A stretch of 42,849 nt of DNA from Nioella nitratireducens (GTDB taxonomy: Bacteria; Pseudomonadota; Alphaproteobacteria; Rhodobacterales; Rhodobacteraceae): positions 1 through 42,849 of the forward strand of contig NZ_MNBW01000022.1 in assembly GCF_001879715.1 (NCBI RefSeq), given 5' to 3'. The notes beneath the pieces are model-generated. The model searched no databases and was not told the origin of the DNA. It was given only the letters and a program-made list of their open reading frames with translations. A program made the translations under genes and the position numbers. Positions 16,719 to 25,584 of this stretch are shown here, one piece after another (within the stretch, counting starts at the first letter, position 1; each line of letters opens with the position of its first letter).

Positions 16719-16741
16719 AAAAAGGGGGCTCACGCCCCCTT
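16719..16741 (-). terminator. Intrinsic terminator of the DUF2493 gene
   Basis: On the minus strand: AAGGGGGC, loop GTGA, GCCCCCTT, then a T-run TTTTT. The stem overlaps the stop codon of the DUF2493 gene. A classic rho-independent terminator separating it from the restriction pair, which has its own start region at 16460-16560. Confidence 0.85.
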
Positions 16742-17662
16742 CTCGAACTTCATGACCGGAATGCCGAGCTTCTTGGCTTTGTCGGCGAGGTTCTCCTGGA
16801 TACCCGTGCCAGGGAACACCAGAACACCCACGGGTAGCACATCCAGCATCGCGTCGTTGCGCTTGAAGGGGGCGGCTTTGGCATGCTTGGTCCAATCGGG
16901 CTTGAAGGCCACCTGCGTCACGCCCCTCACCTCGGCCCATTTGGCGGCGATGAGTTCGGCACCCTTCGGGCTTCCACCGTGCAGAAGGACCATGTCGGGA
17001 TACTTGGTCCGGACCTGATCGAGCTTGCCCCAGATCAGGCGGTGATCGTTGAAGTCGGTCCCACCGGTGAGGGCGACCTTGGGGCCTGCGGGCAGCATCA
17101 CTTCGGTTTCCGCGCGGCGTTTGGCGGCGAGGAAGTCGCGGCTGTCGATCAGCGCTGCGGTCATGTGTTGGCGGTTCACCATCGAGCCCGTGCGGGGACG
17201 CCAGGTGGAGCCCGTGTGATGGACGAACTCGGTGGCGGCGTGATCGCGCATCATGTCCATGCAGTTGCGCCGTTCGATCAGGGTCAAGCCTTCGGCCGTC
17301 AGGCGTTCAAGCTCGGTCGATTTCACCTCGGAGCCGTCCTGCTCGCGCTGCAGGCGGCGCTGCGCCTGTTCGTTCTCATCGAGCGACCGCTCGATCCGGG
17401 CGGTGGCGCGGTGGAAGAGGTTGACCTGGCCCCAGAGCACCTCTTCGAGGTCGGGCTCCATGCGGGTGTCTTCCAGGGTCGCAACGAGGGCGTCGAAGAT
17501 GTCGGCGACGGCGACGGCGAGGCGCTGCCCATCTGGCATCGGGCGGGGATCGGGCTCGTCAAAGGGGCGGTAGCCATAGAGCTGCAGCTCGTCGAGCGCA
17601 TGGGCGGTCTGGGATGCGGTGTGGGCGGGTTCATACGCGTCGTCGTGGGTGTGGATCGTCAT
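16730..17662 (-). CDS. DUF2493/SLOG-type protein (310 aa)
   Basis: The C-terminal 120 residues are a Rossmann-like SLOG domain: VALTGGTDFNDHRLIW, VLLHGGSPKGAELIA, KRNDAMLD and GVLVFPGTGIQ. This fold binds nucleotide-derived ligands. The first 190 residues are helical and polar with no recognised domain, a common arrangement in Rhodobacteraceae plasmid copies. The start at 17662 has GGAGG eight bases upstream. It reads in the same direction as the Toprim gene but is separated by a 360-base gap holding a long inverted repeat. Molecular role unknown; nucleotide sensing or processing is inferred. Confidence 0.75.
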   Translation of the reverse strand: MTIHTHDDAYEPAHTASQTAHALDELQLYGYRPFDEPDPRPMPDGQRLAVAVADIFDALVATLEDTRMEPDLEEVLWGQVNLFHRATARIERSLDENEQAQRRLQREQDGSEVKSTELERLTAEGLTLIERRNCMDMMRDHAATEFVHHTGSTWRPRTGSMVNRQHMTAALIDSRDFLAAKRRAETEVMLPAGPKVALTGGTDFNDHRLIWGKLDQVRTKYPDMVLLHGGSPKGAELIAAKWAEVRGVTQVAFKPDWTKHAKAAPFKRNDAMLDVLPVGVLVFPGTGIQENLADKAKKLGIPVMKFEKGA

Positions 17663-17782
17663 CGGTTCTTGCCTCCGGGCCTGTCTCGTCCGCGCGTCAT
17701 CCCGCGCGGCCTTCATGGGCTGCGAAAGCCGTCACGGGGGACGCCCCTTCACCCCCTTTCGGGGCCGGAACGCATGTGGAGG

Positions 17783-17859
17783 AGGACGGGGGGCGGCTGA
17801 TTTGTCTCGCGATGCAAAGGCGGCTCTGCCGCCGGCGGAAATCAGTTACCCCCCGTCCT
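17783..17859. repeat. Long interrupted palindrome with nested hairpin
   Basis: AGGACGGGGGG (17783-17793) pairs with CCCCCCGTCCT (17849-17859). Inside it CTGATTT (17797-17803) pairs with AAATCAG (17839-17845), and GGCGGC-TCT-GCCGCC (17819-17833) forms the tip. It lies in the leader between the Toprim and DUF2493 genes. It may act as an RNA structure, a cruciform or a single-strand origin-like element. The rest of the 360-base gap shows no gene. Confidence 0.75.
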
Positions 17860-17861
17860 TG

Positions 17862-17876
17862 AAGGGGCGGCCCCTT
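17862..17876. repeat. Short hairpin beside the long palindrome
   Basis: AAGGGG, loop CGG, CCCCTT, three bases beyond the long palindrome on the Toprim side. It could be the terminator or processing hairpin of the upstream Toprim transcript. Confidence 0.45.
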
Positions 17877-18023
17877 TGACGGCCGCCTGCCCATCTCTTG
17901 AAGGCCGTGTGGGTGACGGATGGATGAGATTGCCCGGGAAGAGGCAAAGCGACGGTCCAGAACCATGACAGGGACCCGTGATCCGCGTCCCGCTGTCCCA
18001 GATTGCTCACCGCGCGATGCTGC

Positions 18024-19055
18024 TCAGCCTGACTGGCGATACCAATCCTCGGGCCCGATCTGCCCTGCCAGATGCTGGCGCAGCGCCTCCGCCCCGTACG
18101 CCCGGAGATCATCGTTGAAATCCCCGAGCCGGGGTTCCAGCACCCGTACGGCAATCCCGGCATCAAGGGCTCTGGCGCTCAACCTCTCTGCCGCGCCTTG
18201 CCCGGCAGAATCGCGGTCGATGGCGATATAGAGGCGCTGGAGCCCCTCCGGCAGTAGGACCGCCCCGAGGTGACCCGACGAGAGCGCCGCCCAGACGGGA
18301 AGGCCGGGCACGGCCTCGACAAGTGACAGCATGGTCTCGATGCCCTCGCCGACCACAAGGATGTCCTCATGCGGGGTCAGCCTGACGGCATTGCCGAGGA
18401 GGTGACCCATGGCACGCCGCTGCGTTTTGACCGCCGCCTTGCCCTTGCCGTCATGCGCCAGCCAAGTCCGATGCACACCCTGCAGGGCCCCTGCCCCATC
18501 GGTGACCGCAGCGATCAATGCTGGTCGGGGAATGCTCTTGGTCTGGCCTTCATCCCGATGCCAGCACTTCGGGTGGAAGCGAAGGGCACTCATCGTGCCC
18601 CCTTGGGAAAGGCCCCGGGAGCGGAGGTAGGTGTCAGCAAGCGTGCCTGCGACTGGCATAGAGGCTGCAAACATTCGCGCCGCTGCCGCTGGCGTGCCAC
18701 CGGGGGCCTTGGCCTTCTTCGGCACTGGCGTATTCGGAAGGACCGGCTGCGGACGGCCAAGATGCGCCCGGGCCTCGGCCAGAAGGTCGGGAAAGCGGGA
18801 GATCCCGGTCCTCTCGCGGATGATGTCGAGAAGATCGCCATGCTCGCCCGTGGCGGCGTCGGTGAACTTGCCGGCCGCGCCCGGCCCGGACGCGGACCCG
18901 GTCAGCCGCACGAAGAGCGACCGGCCGGGGTTGTTCTGCAAATCGCCCACGATCCAGTAGGACCCTTCCCGCCGTCCGGCGGGAAGGTAGGCGCGACACA
19001 CGCTCTCTGCATTCTCCGCCAGAGCGCGGATCACATCTTCGGTCTCGGAATACAT
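18024..19055 (-). CDS. Toprim-domain primase-like protein (343 aa)
   Basis: The C-terminal half is a Toprim domain: ILVVGEGIETML with E237 and LYIAIDRDSAGQ with D280 and D282, the metal-binding pattern of DnaG-type primases and topoisomerases. The N-terminal half (GSYWIVGDLQNNPGRSLFVR, then GKFTDAATGEHGDLLDIIR) matches plasmid and phage primase-like proteins, but a helicase part and a classical zinc finger are absent. It starts three bases after the strawberry-notch gene, so the two are coupled. Likely role: priming or single-strand processing for replication or transfer of the element. Confidence 0.85.
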   Translation of the reverse strand: MYSETEDVIRALAENAESVCRAYLPAGRREGSYWIVGDLQNNPGRSLFVRLTGSASGPGAAGKFTDAATGEHGDLLDIIRERTGISRFPDLLAEARAHLGRPQPVLPNTPVPKKAKAPGGTPAAAARMFAASMPVAGTLADTYLRSRGLSQGGTMSALRFHPKCWHRDEGQTKSIPRPALIAAVTDGAGALQGVHRTWLAHDGKGKAAVKTQRRAMGHLLGNAVRLTPHEDILVVGEGIETMLSLVEAVPGLPVWAALSSGHLGAVLLPEGLQRLYIAIDRDSAGQGAAERLSARALDAGIAVRVLEPRLGDFNDDLRAYGAEALRQHLAGQIGPEDWYRQSG

Positions 19056-19058
19056 GGC

Positions 19059-22000
19059 TCAAGACCCTCCACGTTCCTGTAGTCCCGTCACAGGACAACG
19101 CGCGAGCAGGCGCTCCAGAACGGCAATTCCGGTAGGGTCGGTCGGACAGAAGAGGCGAAGCTTCCAGCTAATGATCTCTGAGAAGAAGCCATCGGCCTTA
19201 AGCCGGTCTTTGGCGGCCTCGGAGAAACCGGACAGCTCGATCCGGTTCACGCCCATGACGCGGGATCGGTGGAGTTCCATCCCCTCGGCGAGCCGCACGA
19301 CCGTCTTGCCCTCCAGAACGAGGGCATGGACCTGCGCCGCCGTGAGCTTCGGTGCGTCGTCAGCAAGCGTGGTCGCGACCCAGCCGGGCGAAACCCGGCG
19401 GCCGATAATGCGTTGACCGTCGTCAGTCTGCAGCCGGTAGACGCGGGTTTCGTCCTGGGGGAGCTGCTTCCAGATCGGCAGCAGCAGACCCGCCACGATG
19501 TGCAGCGTGGCTTCCGAGAACTCGGGCACCTCGGCCAGTTCCGCGGTCCAGGCGACGGCGAAGGCTGCACGGTCAGCCTCGAGCCAGTGGGTGTCCTCCA
19601 TGATCCTCGCCGGGACTGTGCTGGCCTCGGTCGGGCGGATCAGGCGCAGGCGCGGCTCGATGGTGCCATCGTCCAGCATCAGGCTGGTGGCGGGCACCTG
19701 CACGGCGGCCCGACCCGAGCGGCTGTTGACCAGCAGGCGTGTCTTTGGATCGTCGAGCCAGTCAAGCGCATCCGCGAGCGCGGTCGGCGTGTTCCGCCGT
19801 TTCTCCGCGATGCTCAGCAGCTGGGTTTCCGCGCCGGAGCCGGGATGGGTGTAGATCACCCGCGCATCCGTGACGCGAAAGCTTTCGGCGCGCAGCGTCT
19901 CGAGCCCGAGGTCGTAGACCCCGGCGGCGATAGCACCCTCGATCCGTTGGTCGAGGAGTTCCTCGAAGGCCGAGAAGAGCGCGGCCTGCATGTCGATCGT
20001 CAGCGCCAGCAGGCGATTGAGGAAGGTGGTGATGGGTGGCAGGTCGTCCTTCAGACCGTTGTCATCGGTCAGGCTGAGACCTGTCGCGTCCTCAAAAGCC
20101 CCGAGCGAGCAGCCCGCCACATCGCCGCGATGAATGCGGCGGTAAAGCTGGCGCAGGGCGTCGCGGGCATAGGGGCTCTCGAGGTTGTCCTCGGGTCGGA
20201 ACAGCCCCTGCCCGCCGGTCTGGCGCTGGCCGCGTGTGATCGCCCCGAGCGTGTCGAGGCGACGGGCGATGGTGGAGAGGAACCGTTTCTCCGCCTTCAC
20301 ATCCGTGGCGACAGGTCGGAAGAGCGGCGGCTGCGCCTGATTGGTGCGGTTGGTGCGCCCGAGGCCCTGGATCGCGGCATCGGCCCTCCAGCCGGGCTCC
20401 AGGAGGTAGTGGACCCGCAGGCGCTGGTTCTTGGCACCGAGGTCGGCGTGGTAGCTCCGCCCGGTGCCGCCGGCATCCGAGAAGATCAGGATACGCTTTT
20501 CGTCATCCATGAAGGCTTGGGTCTCGGTGAGATTTGCCGAGCCAGCCCGGTTCTCCACCACGAGCCGTGCTGAATGCCCTTCGCCCTTGCGCACGATGCG
20601 CCGCGAGCGCCCGGTGACCTCGGCCACGAGATCGGTGCCGAAGCGCTGGACGATCTGGTCGAGCGCCCCGGGGACGGGCTGCAACGAGGCGAGCCTTTCG
20701 ATCAGAGCATCGCGCCGGCTTACAGCATCCCGGCACTCGACCGGTTGACCGTCCCGCGTGACGGGACGCGAGGACAGATTCCCCTCGCTGTCTGTGAAGG
20801 GCTCATAAAGCTGTACCGGGAAGGAATGGGCGAGGTAGTCCAGGACGTATTCCCGCGGAGTGATGTCACAGCGGATGTCGTTCCACTCCTCGGCCGGAAT
20901 CTCCGACAGGCGGCGTTCCATCAGCGCCTCACCCGTCGAGACGATCTGGATGACCGCCGCGTGACCCGCAGCCAGATCGGCATCGATGGATGCGATCAGC
21001 GTGGGGGTCTTCATCGAGGTGAGCAAATGGCCGAAGAAGCGCTGTTTGGCGCTCTCGAAAGCTGACCGCGCGGCGGATTTCGCCTGACGGTTCAGCGTGC
21101 CGCTCTCGCCAGAAATGTTTGCAGCCTCCAACGCCGCGGTCAGGTTGTTGTGAATGATGGCGAAGGCCCCGGCATAGGCATCGTAGATGCGGCGCTGCTC
21201 CGGGGTCAGCGCGTGTTCGAGCATCTCGTATTCGACACCATCATAGGATAGCGATCGTGCCGTGTAGAGGCCGAGCGCCCGGAGGTCGCGGGCCAGAACC
21301 TCCATCGCCGCGACACCGCCAGCCTCGATGGCTTCCACGAATTCCGACCGGGTAGCGAACGGGAAATCCTCCCCACCCCAAAGCCCGAGACGCTGCGCAT
21401 AAGCGAGGTTGTGGACGGTCGTTGCGCCCGTGGCAGAGACATAGACCACGCGGGCATTCGGAAGTTTGTGCTGCAGGCGCAGACCCGCCCTGCCCTGCTG
21501 CGAGGCCATGGTATCGCCCCGCTCGCCTTTGCCCCCGGCGGCATTCGCCATGGCATGGCTTTCGTCGAAGAGGATCACCCCGTCGAAATCCGCCCCGAGC
21601 CAGTCGACGACTTGGTCGACGCGGGATTTCTTGGCACCCCGTTCTTCCGAGCGCAGCGTCGCATAGGTGGTGAAGAGGATGCCCTCGGTCAGAGGAATGT
21701 CGCGGCCTTGTGCGAAACGCGACAGCGGCGTCACCAGAAGCAGCTCCTGGCCAAGCGCCGACCAGTCGCGCTGCGCGTCCTCCAGAAGCTTGTCGCTCTT
21801 CGAGATCCAGAGCGCCTTGCGGCGGCCTTGGCACCAGTTGTCGAGCAGGATCCCAGCCGACTGGCGGCCCTTGCCCGCTCCGGTGCCATCGCCAAGGAAG
21901 AAACCCCGGCGGAAGCGGACGGCGTCCGCGGCATCGTCGGGCGCGGCCGAGACCATGTCGCCGGTTTCATCGACAGTCCAAGACCCCGCGATATACGCGC

Positions 22001-23420
22001 CATGCGCCTCGCCCGCGTAGATCACGGTCTCAAGCTGCGCGTCGGACAGAAGGCCATCGCGCAGGATGGCGGCTGGAAGCTTGGGGCGGTACGTGGGTTT
22101 CGGCGGTGCGACAGAGGCCATGGCCGCCGATTGCACAAGCTTGGTCGGGTGCGATGCGGCGTCTGGGATGTCGATAGCCTGCAAACGGAAGGTCTCGTAG
22201 ATCGCGTCGGACAGCCGTGCGGCGTCTTCGTCCTCGGCGGCGTCGCGAGTTGCGTAGTCCAGTTCCTCGGCCTCAATCGGCGTTTCGGGTTTCGCTGGTT
22301 GAGCTGCGGAGGTCGCGCGCGATCGGCTGACGGGTTTGCGTGTGGTGAGGGCGGGGTTTCCCGGGAAGAGGGAAGAACGGCTCTCACATGCCGTTGCGGC
22401 CTGATCCAGTTCGAGACGCGGCGGAACTTCGGCGGTTATCCGGGCGAGGAGATGCGCTACATCTGGAGACATTGGCTGACGCAGGTCAGCGGTGACGCCA
22501 CCCATCTCGCCACCATGGCATTTGTCGAAGACCGAAATCCGGGTCTCGAAAGTGGTGCCATGCATGGCGAAAGCCGCCCCCGACACAGCGCCGGTGAAAA
22601 CCAGATGCGCGGACTCGGTCAGGCGGGTGAAGGTTTCGGCCCAGGCTGGAGCGTCGGGCGCAAAATTCGCACCCGTGATGGCGACCAACCGTCCTCCAGT
22701 GGCCAGCCGGGCAAGCGCCGATCGCAAGTGCCGCGCTGTCGCTTCGGTGCTGCGGCCATCAACATTGGCCACGGCGGAAAACGGCGGGTTCATCAAGATA
22801 ACGCTCGGGCGAACGCCCTCGTCGAGATGATCGTCGATCTGCGCGGCATCGAAGGTTGTGACGGGATCCCCTGGAAAGAGGAAGCGCAGAAGATCAGCGC
22901 GGGTGTCAGCTAGCTCGTTCAGCGCAAGGCTGCCCCCCGCGATCTCGGCTAGGACCGCCAGGAGTCCGGTCCCGGCCGAAGGCTCGAGGACCAGGTCGCG
23001 GGGCTGGATCTGCGCCGCTGCGAGCGCCGCGAGCCCCATCGGCAGCGGCGTCGAGAACTGCTGGAACCGCTCCATCTCCTCCGAACGCCGGGTATGCGTG
23101 GGCAAGAGGCCCGCCACCTTGGCGAGGATCGGCAGCAGCGCAGCGGGTGAGCCCGCCCGGGCCAGAAGGGCGCGGCCGAACTTCCGCAGGAAGAGGACGA
23201 GCGCAACCTCGCCCGCCTCATAGGCGAGCTTCCAGTCCCAAGCGCCATCGGCATCGGAGCCGCCAAAGGCGCGCTCCATCTCAAGCCGCAGGCGCAGCGC
23301 ATCGATCTGAAACCCTTGGGCCAGATCGGGCTGAAGAGCTTCGGCGACGGCGAGGATCGCAGGCGCGAGTTCAGCGGACGGAACTGCAACGGGAGGCGCA
23401 ACGGGCACGAGATAGGTCAT
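19059..23420 (-). CDS. Methyltransferase-strawberry-notch helicase fusion (1453 aa)
   Basis: The N-terminus (about 110-300) is a class I SAM methyltransferase: LVLEPSAGTGLLAVL (motif I near 146-152) and the adenine-type catalytic motif NPPF at 211-214. The middle and C-terminus are a strawberry-notch-type SF2 helicase: GDGTGAGKG at 510-518, DESH at 619-622, and a late helicase motif GLGRTNRTNQAQPP. Such fusions are common on alphaproteobacterial plasmids, often with the Toprim primase seen here. The N6-adenine target of the methyltransferase is inferred from NPPF. It shares an SOS-box region with the divergent gene at 23598, so damage control is possible. Confidence 0.9.
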   Translation of the reverse strand: MTYLVPVAPPVAVPSAELAPAILAVAEALQPDLAQGFQIDALRLRLEMERAFGGSDADGAWDWKLAYEAGEVALVLFLRKFGRALLARAGSPAALLPILAKVAGLLPTHTRRSEEMERFQQFSTPLPMGLAALAAAQIQPRDLVLEPSAGTGLLAVLAEIAGGSLALNELADTRADLLRFLFPGDPVTTFDAAQIDDHLDEGVRPSVILMNPPFSAVANVDGRSTEATARHLRSALARLATGGRLVAITGANFAPDAPAWAETFTRLTESAHLVFTGAVSGAAFAMHGTTFETRISVFDKCHGGEMGGVTADLRQPMSPDVAHLLARITAEVPPRLELDQAATACESRSSLFPGNPALTTRKPVSRSRATSAAQPAKPETPIEAEELDYATRDAAEDEDAARLSDAIYETFRLQAIDIPDAASHPTKLVQSAAMASVAPPKPTYRPKLPAAILRDGLLSDAQLETVIYAGEAHGAYIAGSWTVDETGDMVSAAPDDAADAVRFRRGFFLGDGTGAGKGRQSAGILLDNWCQGRRKALWISKSDKLLEDAQRDWSALGQELLLVTPLSRFAQGRDIPLTEGILFTTYATLRSEERGAKKSRVDQVVDWLGADFDGVILFDESHAMANAAGGKGERGDTMASQQGRAGLRLQHKLPNARVVYVSATGATTVHNLAYAQRLGLWGGEDFPFATRSEFVEAIEAGGVAAMEVLARDLRALGLYTARSLSYDGVEYEMLEHALTPEQRRIYDAYAGAFAIIHNNLTAALEAANISGESGTLNRQAKSAARSAFESAKQRFFGHLLTSMKTPTLIASIDADLAAGHAAVIQIVSTGEALMERRLSEIPAEEWNDIRCDITPREYVLDYLAHSFPVQLYEPFTDSEGNLSSRPVTRDGQPVECRDAVSRRDALIERLASLQPVPGALDQIVQRFGTDLVAEVTGRSRRIVRKGEGHSARLVVENRAGSANLTETQAFMDDEKRILIFSDAGGTGRSYHADLGAKNQRLRVHYLLEPGWRADAAIQGLGRTNRTNQAQPPLFRPVATDVKAEKRFLSTIARRLDTLGAITRGQRQTGGQGLFRPEDNLESPYARDALRQLYRRIHRGDVAGCSLGAFEDATGLSLTDDNGLKDDLPPITTFLNRLLALTIDMQAALFSAFEELLDQRIEGAIAAGVYDLGLETLRAESFRVTDARVIYTHPGSGAETQLLSIAEKRRNTPTALADALDWLDDPKTRLLVNSRSGRAAVQVPATSLMLDDGTIEPRLRLIRPTEASTVPARIMEDTHWLEADRAAFAVAWTAELAEVPEFSEATLHIVAGLLLPIWKQLPQDETRVYRLQTDDGQRIIGRRVSPGWVATTLADDAPKLTAAQVHALVLEGKTVVRLAEGMELHRSRVMGVNRIELSGFSEAAKDRLKADGFFSEIISWKLRLFCPTDPTGIAVLERLLARCPVTGLQERGGS

Positions 23421-23539
23421 CGGGAAACTCCGGGATGAAGGATAGGAACAGGCCCGGATGCCCTCTCTCGGGCACCCTCAGGCCTCATCTTCCCCAGCCC
23501 TCCTCTTCCTCTCGAACCGAGGCGTCCCGGACGTTTGGC

Positions 23540-23568
23540 TTGATTTTGTTCCCGTTATGTTCTATTTG
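23540..23568 (+). promoter_or_regulatory. Promoter with alphaproteobacterial SOS box
   Basis: GTTC-N7-GTTC at 23548-23562 is the LexA site form of Alphaproteobacteria. It sits between a -35-like TTGATT (23540-23545) and a -10-like TATTTG (23563-23568), 17 bases apart. It lies 30 bases before the rightward 98-aa gene and 130 bases before the leftward helicase gene, so LexA binding could control one or both. Confidence 0.7.
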
Positions 23569-23597
23569 GAGAAACAAGCCAACAAGGGAGTTTCCCG

Positions 23598-23894
23598 ATG
23601 GACAGCACCATACACGCCCTGCCTGCGACGCCCAAGCAGATCGCTTATGCGCGCTCGCTCGCCCTACGCAACCGGACCCTCTTGCCCTGGGAAGTTCAGC
23701 AGGACCGCCGGTCGCTTAGCGCCTGGATCGAAGCACAGGCCCGGCTGAAAACAGTATCCGACATGGACCGGCTGCCCACGTCCAAGCAGGTGGCCTTCGC
23801 CGAACGCCTCGCCCGGATCAAGCGCCGCGCCGTGCCGGACGAATGTTTCCGCGACAAGGGGCTGATGTCGAAGTGGATCGACGGGAACAAGTGA
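23598..23894 (+). CDS. Small protein of two repeated motifs (98 aa)
   Basis: The protein is two related units of about 45 residues. Unit one has ATPKQIAYARSLALR, LPWEVQQDRRSLSAWIE; unit two has PTSKQVAFAERLARI, VPDECFRDKGLMSKWID. The shared pattern is T-x-KQ-h-A(Y/F)A-x-x-L, a basic stretch, P, then D-(R/K), S-x-WI. I cannot name the family with certainty; similar units occur at the ends of some plasmid DNA-processing enzymes, which suggests DNA or protein binding. GGGAG precedes the ATG, and the promoter contains an SOS box. It is transcribed away from the helicase operon. Confidence 0.75.
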   Translation: MDSTIHALPATPKQIAYARSLALRNRTLLPWEVQQDRRSLSAWIEAQARLKTVSDMDRLPTSKQVAFAERLARIKRRAVPDECFRDKGLMSKWIDGNK

Positions 23895-23918
23895 CTCTGG
23901 GTCCGATGTCCCTGTCGC

Positions 23919-24941
23919 CTATTCCGCTTTGAAAGCTGTGTTCACCCTGAATGCAATGTCAGCACACCGCTCCATCAAGACGTCAAATGGCTCTGGTGCC
24001 GTGGCAAGCAAACCATCTTCAGTCATCCGGCGATAATCGTCCGCGAGGAGGTCAAAGGCGTCACCACTTGGGACCAGTTGAAGATGTCCAGCAATCGCTG
24101 CGTCGTAGTTGACTTTTTCGCCATCGGCGGTCTTTTCAGAGAAGAACATCGTCTTGTGACGAGCCACTGCGGCCGCGAGCGCCCGATCTTCGATCGCTAC
24201 GGCAGCGATACCCGCCTCATCCAGGCGGAAAACATCATGCCAGTGTCGGGAGAAGCGATCTCCGCGCATGCGAGCCTGCAGACAAAACACGTGGATCGCC
24301 GTCGCCTTCTCCCAGAACGTTCGCTCGGCATGCATGACACGGGGACGCGCCACCGGAAACTCCACGCCTTCAATCGCAGCAGCAGCATCGCAGACAATGT
24401 TGCGCGCAGATGCGGGCTCTCCGGTGGAGCGCGCCCCGAATTCCAGCATCACGCTCGGCGAAACATATCCCGTACCTTGAGCGAGGTTGGGATAGTTGAT
24501 GAACAACTTGTCGCCGTCGAGGCGAAGCTCGGCTTCGATCCCATCCTGCTCGAGGGCTTGCTGCAAGATCGGCTGGACGGTCCCTGCCACCCATTCGGGC
24601 AACGCCTGTCGGACCCGCTTTGACCAACGCCGCTCTTCGCTGGATGAGACCGGCATGGCATCCTCACGACCATCCAGCAAATCCGGGATCAGCGCGCGGA
24701 TATCAAAGGTCAGATCTACATCTTCGGAAAACCGGTCAATGACCTGATAGGCCTTCGAGAGCGAGGTGCCACCCTTGAAGACAAGACTGGCACCGATGGG
24801 CGATCCGAATAGCTGCTGGATCGCCCAGACAACCCAGACGTCCTTTTCGAGCAGATGGCTTGGCCGCCCAAGCTGATCGGCTGCGACACCAAGCGCGTCC
24901 AGACGGTCGCCAGCGCTGAGGCGGAGGAACGCCTCAGCCAT
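23919..24941 (-). CDS. AbiEii/AbiGii-type nucleotidyltransferase toxin (340 aa)
   Basis: Toxin of a type IV-like abortive-infection toxin-antitoxin pair. Nucleotidyltransferase motifs are in order: LLEKDVWV (about 30-37), FKGGTSLSK (55-63) and FSEDVDLTF (71-79), which hold the catalytic aspartates. The length and the rest of the protein match the family. Related enzymes add nucleotides to tRNA, but the exact substrate here is unknown. The start ATG overlaps the end of the antitoxin gene by eight bases. Confidence 0.9.
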   Translation of the reverse strand: MAEAFLRLSAGDRLDALGVAADQLGRPSHLLEKDVWVVWAIQQLFGSPIGASLVFKGGTSLSKAYQVIDRFSEDVDLTFDIRALIPDLLDGREDAMPVSSSEERRWSKRVRQALPEWVAGTVQPILQQALEQDGIEAELRLDGDKLFINYPNLAQGTGYVSPSVMLEFGARSTGEPASARNIVCDAAAAIEGVEFPVARPRVMHAERTFWEKATAIHVFCLQARMRGDRFSRHWHDVFRLDEAGIAAVAIEDRALAAAVARHKTMFFSEKTADGEKVNYDAAIAGHLQLVPSGDAFDLLADDYRRMTEDGLLATAPEPFDVLMERCADIAFRVNTAFKAE

Positions 24942-25527
24942 GGACCAGTTTCCCGATCATTTGTGCCAGCCAGGTCGGAAACTGCGGCGCGACAGTGATC
25001 AACTCCATCTTCGCTGTGTCCGTGAGCTTGGAACGCAGGATAGGCAGAGCGCCGGTCGCTTGCTCCGGCCCAAGCCAGGCAAGAGCACGCACGACCTGCC
25101 CGGAGGTCTTGTTCCCAAGGGTCAATTGCCAGCGCGGCGCGTGGCGCAGCTCGACCACTTGACGGCCAAGGCTGAGTACACGACTTCGACCAGAAGTGAG
25201 ATAGACCGACTGAACCGGCACCTGCGTCGTCACGCCCAGGGCATTCGCAGCAGAAGCGCCGCTTGGGACGATCGTCTCGCCTCTCTGTGCAGCAAGCGCC
25301 TCGATCGCCTGTTCGGCCGAGGGGCTACGCGGGCCAAAGCGCGTCTGGACCGGGCGCATGTAGATCCCGCGTCCGGCCCGGATCAACTCTCCACGCGCGG
25401 CCAAGCGCGAGAGGGTCTGATCGACTGCCGCGCGCGAACCGAGGTGCAAAAGCCCCTTCGCTGCCAAGGGCACCCCCTCCGGCAACGTTGTTGCGACTTG
25501 CATAATGCTTTCGGTCATGCGCTCCAT
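24934..25527 (-). CDS. AbiEi-type antitoxin (DUF6088) (197 aa)
   Basis: The N-terminal 65 residues are a winged helix (AAKGLLHLGSRAAVDQTLSRL, then LIRAGRGIYMRP in pieces), and the rest is the AbiEi-type domain with YLTSGRSRVLSLG. Antitoxins of this class repress their own promoter and neutralise the toxin without tight binding. The ATG at 25527 has AAAGGAG upstream. An imperfect inverted repeat lies immediately before it. Being first in the pair, it is made ahead of the toxin. Confidence 0.88.
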   Translation of the reverse strand: MERMTESIMQVATTLPEGVPLAAKGLLHLGSRAAVDQTLSRLAARGELIRAGRGIYMRPVQTRFGPRSPSAEQAIEALAAQRGETIVPSGASAANALGVTTQVPVQSVYLTSGRSRVLSLGRQVVELRHAPRWQLTLGNKTSGQVVRALAWLGPEQATGALPILRSKLTDTAKMELITVAPQFPTWLAQMIGKLVHG

Positions 25528-25540
25528 GATCGCTCCTTTG

Positions 25541-25563
25541 TTAGAAACATAAGCGGTTTTCTG
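25541..25563. promoter_or_regulatory. Candidate AbiEi operator
   Basis: Imperfect inverted repeat AGAAAC (25543-25548) and GTTTTCT (25556-25562) around ATAAGCG, 15-35 bases upstream of the antitoxin start. AbiEi proteins bind inverted repeats near their promoters. Weak match; inferred. Confidence 0.35.
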
Positions 25564-25584
25564 ACAGTTTTCAACTCTGCGTTC

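Noticed and set aside
19269-22913. Two long plus-strand frames of 434 and 500 codons
   Set aside because: Both are antisense to the strawberry-notch gene and show no recognisable domain.
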